The notes under the pieces: generated by a model | What the model was told of the DNA's origin: nothing | What the model saw: only the letters and a program-made list of their open reading frames with translations | Database searches by the model: none | Shown here: positions 58,400-64,000 of the stretch, piece by piece | Layout: every line of letters starts with the position of its first letter | Numbering within the stretch: position 1 is the stretch's first letter | Made by a program: the position numbers and the translations under genes | NCBI GenBank assembly: GCA_963971225.1 | Contig: OZ020268.1 | Span: 34,931,848-34,995,847, forward strand | Reading direction: 5' to 3' | DNA from: Melieria omissa | Lineage: Eukaryota; Arthropoda; Insecta; Diptera; Ulidiidae | DNA: 64,000 nucleotides

Positions 58400-59420
58400 A
58401 ACAAAAACGAAAGTGCACACTGAACAAAGCAAAAGACGGGGACAACCCCCGACCCGCGACACAACAGCTAACACCATAAACTGGTTACATTAGAAAAAAA
58501 TGGTTTAAAAAAGGCAAAACAGCAGAAGGAAAAATGCAACAGCCCCCATCGACAGGAAAAACAACAACAGCAACGTAACAATACAAACCACAAATATCTA
58601 CTACCGAAATACTTGAGGCTATTTTACGGATATCAAAATACTATTCGAGGCCGCCAGACGATGTGCCGCGCCACCAACACTGCCACCGTCACCACCAGCA
58701 ACAATGCCAGCAGTAACAACAACATGCGCGTCAACAACACAGGCAACATCTAAGCAAGACACACCACAGCACTGACACCGGCACCAACACCAACACCGAC
58801 ACCACACCACCCCGAGCCCATGAATGCGAATGCGAATAGAATAATCGCACTCAAATACGAAATGAAGTGGAAGTCGAGTTGGAGGTTGAGGTTAAGTAAA
58901 ACTACAAGTTGTCATGGTTTGCTACGGGTGCTGTATGACTATGGCTATGTGCTCTGTGCTATGTACGTATGTATGTATGTGCACGTGGGCTCGATGCATT
59001 CGATGTTTGAGTGTTTGTGCGTTTGAATGTGTCTGGGGATAAATTGCCAGGCGTGGGCGTGTCCCAAAATCGTAAATCACATTGAAGTGGGTCGTCGCCA
59101 GGCGGCCAACGAAATGAAACCAACAACATTACAACACAACAAAACAATAATAACAGCAACAACTCAATACAATGTTCCAACAAATGTCTAGAAGTGACTT
59201 TAAGCTGAAAAGCTTTAAATTCGGTAAGCGGTCTCAACAAGACTTGCAAGCTCAGAGCCACCGCATCCATATATCGATATAAAAAATCAAAATTTTTAGT
59301 GGCGCCCTCGAAACAAAGACCATCGTGGACCATGTCCCAAAGCGACAACCAAATCAAATTTGAGCGCCAATAAGACTCTGTAATACTGACTGCCACGGTT
59401 TGTTGCCTCAATAGCGAAGG
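58400..59420. other. Low-copy island with CAA and CAC triplets
   Basis: CACCAACACCAACACCGACA-type sequence lies at about 58770-58810, CAACAACATTACAACACAAC at 59121, and a GTATGTATGTATGT run near 58965. Open frames are composition-driven. Confidence 0.45.
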
Positions 59421-59447
59421 GACGTTGTCGCTTCAATCGATTTCGAT

Positions 59448-59515
59448 CAGTGGCGGATTCAAGAGGGGGTTTTGGGGGGTTGAACCAACCCCCCCCGCCG
59501 AAATATTAGGATCGA
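59448..59515. repeat. Possible hAT end fragment with a GGGGGGTTGAACCAACCCCC hairpin
   Basis: The block starts CAGTGGCGGATTCAAGAG and then contains an inverted G/C run able to form a hairpin around TTGAACCAA. No partner terminus or target duplication was found. Confidence 0.3.
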
Positions 59516-59580
59516 CTTTAAAACTACATGTAAATCAAAAGGCATTTTATGAATATAACTAGGTGACTATATATACATAT

Positions 59581-59970
59581 TAGGCATCGCAATCCCGGGG
59601 TCCCGGACTTTTTCCAGTCCCGAAAATCTCGGGATTAAAGGATTTGAAAATCCGAAAATCCCGGGATTCAAATCCTTTAATCCCGGGATTTTCGGGATTG
59701 CAAAAGATGCTTCAAAGCTCAAATGAAGTAAATTTAAAAGCACAAAAACCCAACTCCTTATCGGAGGGAGGTGGGAGGGGATACAGGGCGTCTTTTGCAA
59801 AAGGCTTATAATTATTTACTAAGCATTCAACCCACAAGTGTTGAATCTGAAAGATGTTTCTCTTCAGCAGGGTTTATTTGCAACAAATTTCCCGGGATTA
59901 AATCCCGGGATTTGACTTTTCAATCCCAAAAATCCCGGGATCGCAAAATGGGAAAAAATTGCGATCCCTA
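59581..59970 (+). mobile_element. hAT element, internally deleted (390 bp), with CCCGGG palindromes
   Basis: Left end TAGGCATCGCAAT and inverted right end TAGGGATCGCAAT are flanked by ATACATAT and ATACATCC (six of eight identical). AATCCCGGGATT-type palindromes are repeated about seven times near both ends, as subterminal binding motifs would be. The interior still encodes the C-terminal hAT dimerisation block. Confidence 0.85.
59771..59892 (+). pseudogene. hAT transposase C-terminal dimerisation region
   Basis: The frame reads AYNYLLSIQPTSVESERCFS followed by SAGFICNKF. This is the conserved hAT C-terminal signature (P-T-S-x-x-S-E-R-x-F-S-x-A-G). It runs straight into the right subterminal repeats, with no catalytic domain upstream, so the gene has lost everything except this block. 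Confidence 0.85.
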
Positions 59971-60087
59971 ATACATCCTTGTCATACATCTATGACAAGG
60001 ATCTCCAGAAGAACCTCTCTGGAAATCAGCACTTGACGCTAGATAGATGAAAGTCATCAGCTGAACTGATTTGATCATACCACATAC

Positions 60088-60399
60088 AGTGAAACCGCGA
60101 TAAAACGGGCACGCTGTGTTATGGACATCCTAAAAACTCAACATTTTCTTATTTCAAAGAGTATTCTATAATGTGAACTGGCCCTGAAAACTCTAAAATG
60201 TACCTATATCTGAAATTCACGCCTATTGACAAGCCTTCAGTTGTTTTCATTAAAATTGTCCAAAACGCCTGAATGCATTTTAAACACCTTTCTCTTTCAA
60301 TGATAAAAGCATTTAACAAATACAATTTTTCGTATTTTTGGAAATAGTTTTTTCGATACATAACTAATGTGATTTCTTCATTCATCTCACTTTAGTTTT
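60088..60399. repeat. Possible pogo-like element, one end only
   Basis: CAGTGAAACCGCGATAAAAC preceded by a TA resembles a pogo/Tigger terminus. No matching inverted end was found within the next 400 bp, so the right limit is arbitrary. Confidence 0.25.
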
Positions 60400-61440
60400 G
60401 CCCACACTTCGTATCGGCATGGCAACTCTGTTTTCTTACAGATTGAAGGATCGATTTTTAGGTTTGAGTGCATTTCTCTACACTACTACAAACCACTCAT
60501 CATCGTTAGCTTTGGCTCTCGCAAATTGCGCCACTCTTCATCGCATCCACAGATTTGCAATTGACTTTCGGCAATTTGGCCGCATCTGTGTACACACGCA
60601 ACCGGCGCCATGCCCGATTCCGTCGACGTGTCTGCTCTTTGATGCCTCCTTCATCCATGGCGGCCAGCGATTGCCGGTGCGGCCAGTCGAGGGTGTGACA
60701 GACAGGCTGTCGGAAGGACTGGCGTGTCGGCATATTGACAGCAGAACGTGTTGAGTTTAAGCTCAACGCATGCAACATCCACTTGCCGCCAGAATCGAAT
60801 CGCGCTGGCTGCTGCCACCGTTGCCTTTGACTGCCGCTGCTGCAAGATCCTCTTCACTGGCTGCGCCGACACAAACCTATGTTTAAATTTAAGAGGGTGC
60901 CAACAACACTCGTGCGCACCGACTGCCGCTGTGTTTGTGTGTGTGTCTGTGTGAATTACACCCTTCGCCCCGTGTATTGCGCTTAATTATTGTAATTTAT
61001 TATTTAATGTAATTCCTGCTGCCAACGCTGCCAGTTGGCCGCATACTGTGGCCGCTGTTGTCGTCGTTGCCCGGTGATGAAATGTCGAAAATGTTTGCAA
61101 ATTAAGAAAGCACAATTGAGGGATTTGCAATTGATCGATTGCCACTGCAGGCAAGACAGTATAAAATTATTGTAATTATCTTGTTGGCACACGACGCCAC
61201 CGGATTGCGAGCGACCGCATAGGCGAGCATTTAGCGGCGGGCTGGCAGCATTACCTGAGCGACATTTGTTTACATTTGATAAGCATCTGAACAAGACTGA
61301 TGCCTGCGAATTAGTGTAGTAACACATTCATTTATCACACCTAAAGAAGCAAACGAAAGAATGGCGTCGGGAAAGTCTGCACCGAGCGAACGTTGTTAGT
61401 AATGAGAGAGATTAGGTGTTTTCCCCACATATGTATATTA
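60400..61440. other. GC-richer low-copy island
   Basis: It has a (TG)n run at about 60931-60950 and GC-driven frames on both strands. No exon could be supported. Confidence 0.45.
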
Positions 61441-62175
61441 GTACTGGATTAAGTGCACGATTTTTCGATTTCGATGCTCCGCAACCTCTCATTTTTTGCT
61501 ATTTGGTGAGAAAGTGCATGAGCCAACAAATTTTGGGGCTAGGGTGGGGCTAAATGGGGTCGCATCGAGGTCAAAGTTCACAAAAAAGCTGGGAAATTCG
61601 AAAAAATGCTCCACAGCTAGTCAGAAGTTGCTCTTAGAGAGTTAAAATCTATGACCGACCCCTCTAGTTTTCCTTACTGAACATTTCTTTCAAATATACT
61701 CACCCCCTATCTCCAACCCTTAATAGGGCTCCCATAGAAAATTGTGGTTTTTATATAATGGGCTCCCATTGCTCCCAGATGGCCCCCAGATGTATCAAGT
61801 GTATGACCCACACCCATTTATTTTCTCTTCCAAATGTTTCTTCCAAACATACCTACCCGCTAACTCCAAGTTTTAAAGGGGCTGCCATACAAAATTGGCC
61901 ATTTTCTATGCCATTGGCTCCCCACTTGTAAATGTAGTAGTTAAGTGAGCGAGAAAACATCGTATCTTGGAATCTACTGAACCGATTGAAATGATTTATT
62001 TAGCGATCGCCAACATTCTTGAGTACAAAAAATACAAAATTAATTAAGGTTCAGAAAATTCACCACCAGAGGGCGTCTCCCATACGATCGGATTTGTGAC
62101 GAAGTCAACTTTTGGGTTTCTACAAAGCAAAAATCTAAATGTATTGTCGAAACCCCATTAACCTCTAAATTTGTA
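61441..62175. repeat. Repeat A, copy 2 (uninterrupted)
   Basis: It parallels 33661-33765 plus 34959-35572 over its length, with the same order of anchors (GATTTTTCGATTTCGATG, AGTCAGAAGTTGCTCTTAGA, AGAGGGCGTCTCCCATACGA and GTCGAAACCCCATTAACCT). It has no Transib-like insertion at the equivalent point (about 61545-61565) and therefore serves as an approximate empty site. Confidence 0.7.
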
Positions 62176-62620
62176 ATACTAATTAACGCGCCAAAAAATG
62201 AATCAATGGTCAATATTGGTTGATCATATCTTTTTTTCTAACTCCAAAAAGTTTGAGAAAATTGCCAAACTAACATAGATAATGTCGGTTTTTAACACTA
62301 AAAAGACAATTGCCGTCATTTTGACGGTTTTTAATTTTTAAATATCTGTATTTACTTTTGTATTTCTATAAACTTTTGCTTCGATGACTTTTATATTTTT
62401 ATCAAGTAATACAATTAGTTCTACAGTACTTTTCGAGATATCACCAGATATAACATATAGTTTTTGTAGGTAAGAATAACTTGCGGTCTTTCTATATAGT
62501 TCCAAGCCTCGTTCCTCCATAACACAAGTCTTTAATAGCTTGGCACTAAATCTCATTCGTCTGTAATCCTGCGTCCACATCCTGGACACCTTTAGATGGC
62601 TGTGACGGTTTTTAAATGTA
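62176..62620. other. Non-coding stretch, nothing recognised
   Basis: ACGGTTTTTAAATNT motifs occur near 62323 and 62605. The minus frame at 62589-62338 has no recognisable domain. Confidence 0.35.
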
Positions 62621-62624
62621 TTAA

Positions 62625-63123
62625 CCCTCTCGACCCCGCATTTTACCCTGTGTCTCGATATTATTTTTTGGTGTTTAAATCATGAAAAAATTGCCTAAGA
62701 AGTTAGCACACGATATTTAAAGTCACCACGCCTCTTTGTTAGAGTTCTAGAGCTAGTTTACTTTTGAACAATTTTAGCTTAAAACGGGTTAAATAATTTT
62801 GTTTATAAATATTTTTTAATTACATAAAAATTATTGAATATTTATGGAAAAATACAAAATTATCACTTTTTGACTTTTTTCAACCTCTATTTAAGAAACA
62901 GGGTTTTGATCAAACGCGCCCAATTCGTAGACTTCAATTAGAACACAAACTTTCCCTAATATCGCTACAAGTTATTGGAAATTATTTTGGGGATAACAGT
63001 AAAATTTTTGTAATTTGCTTTGAATTCACTTTTAAAAATATCAATTTGTTGGTGCCTACCAGATTTTTCTATAAAATGACAAATAGGTGAAGTTGCTCAC
63101 AGGCAACTTTGGGGTCGAAAGGG
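62625..63123. mobile_element. piggyBac-type MITE, family C, best copy (499 bp)
   Basis: Perfect TTAA flanks (62621-62624 and 63124-63127) enclose CCCTCTCGACCCC and its near-perfect inverse GGGGTCGAAAGGG. It is inverted relative to the copies at 45.0 and 57.8 kb. A subterminal AAGTTGCTCACAGGCAACTT near-palindrome lies just inside the right end. No coding capacity. Confidence 0.88.
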
Positions 63124-63385
63124 TTAAACGTCTTGAAATCTCGCATTCACAGAAAAGAAAAAACTTTTTATGCTCGTTCGAAAAGTCCAACCCTAAATCG
63201 TATAAATTGAAATTTGCAAAGATTAAATGCAAACGTGTAAACGTAGCAAAGGCAGCGAACAAACTGTGATACAAACACGAAGAAATCATAATTTGTATTC
63301 CATTATTTAAAGAACTTCAATTTTCAACAGAGAATTCAAATCAAATTGCTTATCAGAACACAATATCTGAGTCTTGTTTTTCAGA

Positions 63386-63433
63386 ATGCATCATCAACAA
63401 ACGTCGGCAACGCCAGTTGGCAACACTTTATAA
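63386..63433 (+). other. Possible upstream ORF in the 5' leader of the 63744 gene
   Basis: An ATG followed by 14 further codons (MHHQQTSATPVGNTL) and a TAA lies 310 bp upstream of the predicted start. It directly follows an acceptor-like CTTGTTTTTCAG. Whether it is transcribed is unknown. Confidence 0.25.
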
Positions 63434-63743
63434 TTTGAAGCAAATATCGACAAAACAAATATTCCAATTGTTGCCTTTGAAATGTTTTTGGGGCGCTTTG
63501 ACAACGCACCCACCTGCTCGTCTCGTTTTTGTTGCGAACGAGCGACACAATAATGTACACAAAAATAAACAAACATTGACTGAACTTCCCAAACACAAAT
63601 CGGTAGCAAAACAAACTAGCAATATTCCGAAAATCACAGCAGCTTTGAAATCATTGGAAAACAGTTTGAAATTAGTTTTCAAAAAAAAATTTTCATTCAA
63701 CTATTGAATTTCAAGCCGAACGGACGTAAAATCTTAAGGGACA

Positions 63744-64000
63744 ATGGCCGAAAAGGGAGATGCAAAGAATGAACATAAGGAAAGCGCCGCCAAATTGGGC
63801 ATGGGCGATAACTTGAGTATATTTAGCGATGATTCGTTGAAAGCAGAAGGTAAGCGGTTTTCAAAAATATCCGCAAATAAGTTGAAACTAATCTTCAGAG
63901 TGGTATTCGAAAACCACATTTACAAATGGTAGGCATCACCAAGGACAAAGAGTTTCTACCACAAGCGCCCGAAATACCGATACCCGCGTACACCGAAGAA
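63744..64000 (+). CDS. 5' end of an unknown protein-coding gene (two exons, continues past the window)
   Basis: The ATG at 63744 has A at -3 (GGGACAATGG). Exon 1 runs to 63849 and reads MAEKGDAKNEHKESAAKLGM, then GDNLSIFSDDSLKAE. It ends in a donor (GAAG then GTAAGC) after one base of a Gly codon. An 83-bp intron (63850-63932) ends in GGTAG. Exon 2 restores the frame and continues ITKDKEFLPQAPEIPIPAYT to the window edge. The N terminus is hydrophilic, without a signal peptide or membrane segment. An alternative acceptor at 63898 has a better pyrimidine tract but gives a less natural sequence and an intron of only 49 bp. I do not recognise the protein and assign no function. Confidence 0.65.

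Noticed and set aside
1..64000. CRISPR array, prokaryotic operon or defence system
   Set aside because: No spaced direct repeats of CRISPR type and no dense prokaryotic-like coding; repeats present are eukaryotic satellites and transposons.

Overview
The window looks like AT-rich non-coding DNA from a higher fly (Diptera, Brachycera). A tephritid fruit fly is plausible, but that is inference. The evidence is eukaryotic splice signals, an almost complete absence of long reading frames, many (CAA)n/(GTT)n and (CA)n runs, and a dense population of DNA transposons and non-LTR retrotransposon fragments. The transposons include DD41D and DD34D mariners, Tc1, pogo, hAT, piggyBac-type and Transib-like elements. 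I see no bacterial genes, CRISPR array, rRNA or intact tRNA gene.

The layout alternates between two kinds of DNA. GC-richer, low-copy islands rich in simple triplets lie at about 7.1-8.6, 13.3-14.9, 19.5-20.2, 21.9-23.9, 26.9-28.3, 32.3-33.5, 36.6-37.9, 41.1-44.3, 47.7-49.0, 53.6-54.4, 58.4-59.4 and 60.4-61.4 kb. AT-rich stretches between them are built from tandem repeats and transposons. The islands look like the introns or intergenic DNA of a large gene that transposons have expanded. The AT-rich parts contain a (CTAAGA)n satellite of about 0.8 kb (18.6-19.4 kb), a tandem array of about 155 bp units (15.4-17.1 kb), a degenerate array of about 140 bp units (20.7-21.6 kb) and another AT-rich array (25.6-26.6 kb).

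Host coding evidence is small. At the right edge a plus-strand gene begins at 63744 with a 35-codon first exon, an intron of about 83 bp and a second exon running off the window. A good candidate first coding exon of a minus-strand gene (38 codons, clean donor) lies at 41288-41175. Weaker minus-strand candidates are at 20126-19918 and 33156-33031. None could be assigned to a family.

The mobile elements can be delimited unusually well. Several insertions have intact target duplications: 8 bp for hAT elements at 24.0, 30.6, 36.3, 46.0 and 55.0 kb; TTAA at 4.5 and 62.6 kb; TA at 10.5, 11.6 and 39.8 kb; and 5-bp GC-rich duplications at 33.8 and 50.2 kb. Nesting gives relative ages: a Tc1-like element inside a pogo-like one, a hAT element inside a retrotransposon RNase H fragment, and a Transib-like element inside another repeat.

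The most interesting signal is the pair of Transib-like elements at 33766-34958 and 50165-51528. Both start and end with the heptamer CACAGTG, which is identical to the V(D)J recombination signal heptamer. Both are flanked by CGNCG duplications. Both carry an A-rich nonamer-like block exactly 12 bp from one heptamer and exactly 23 bp from the other, so their ends look like a 12/23 signal pair.
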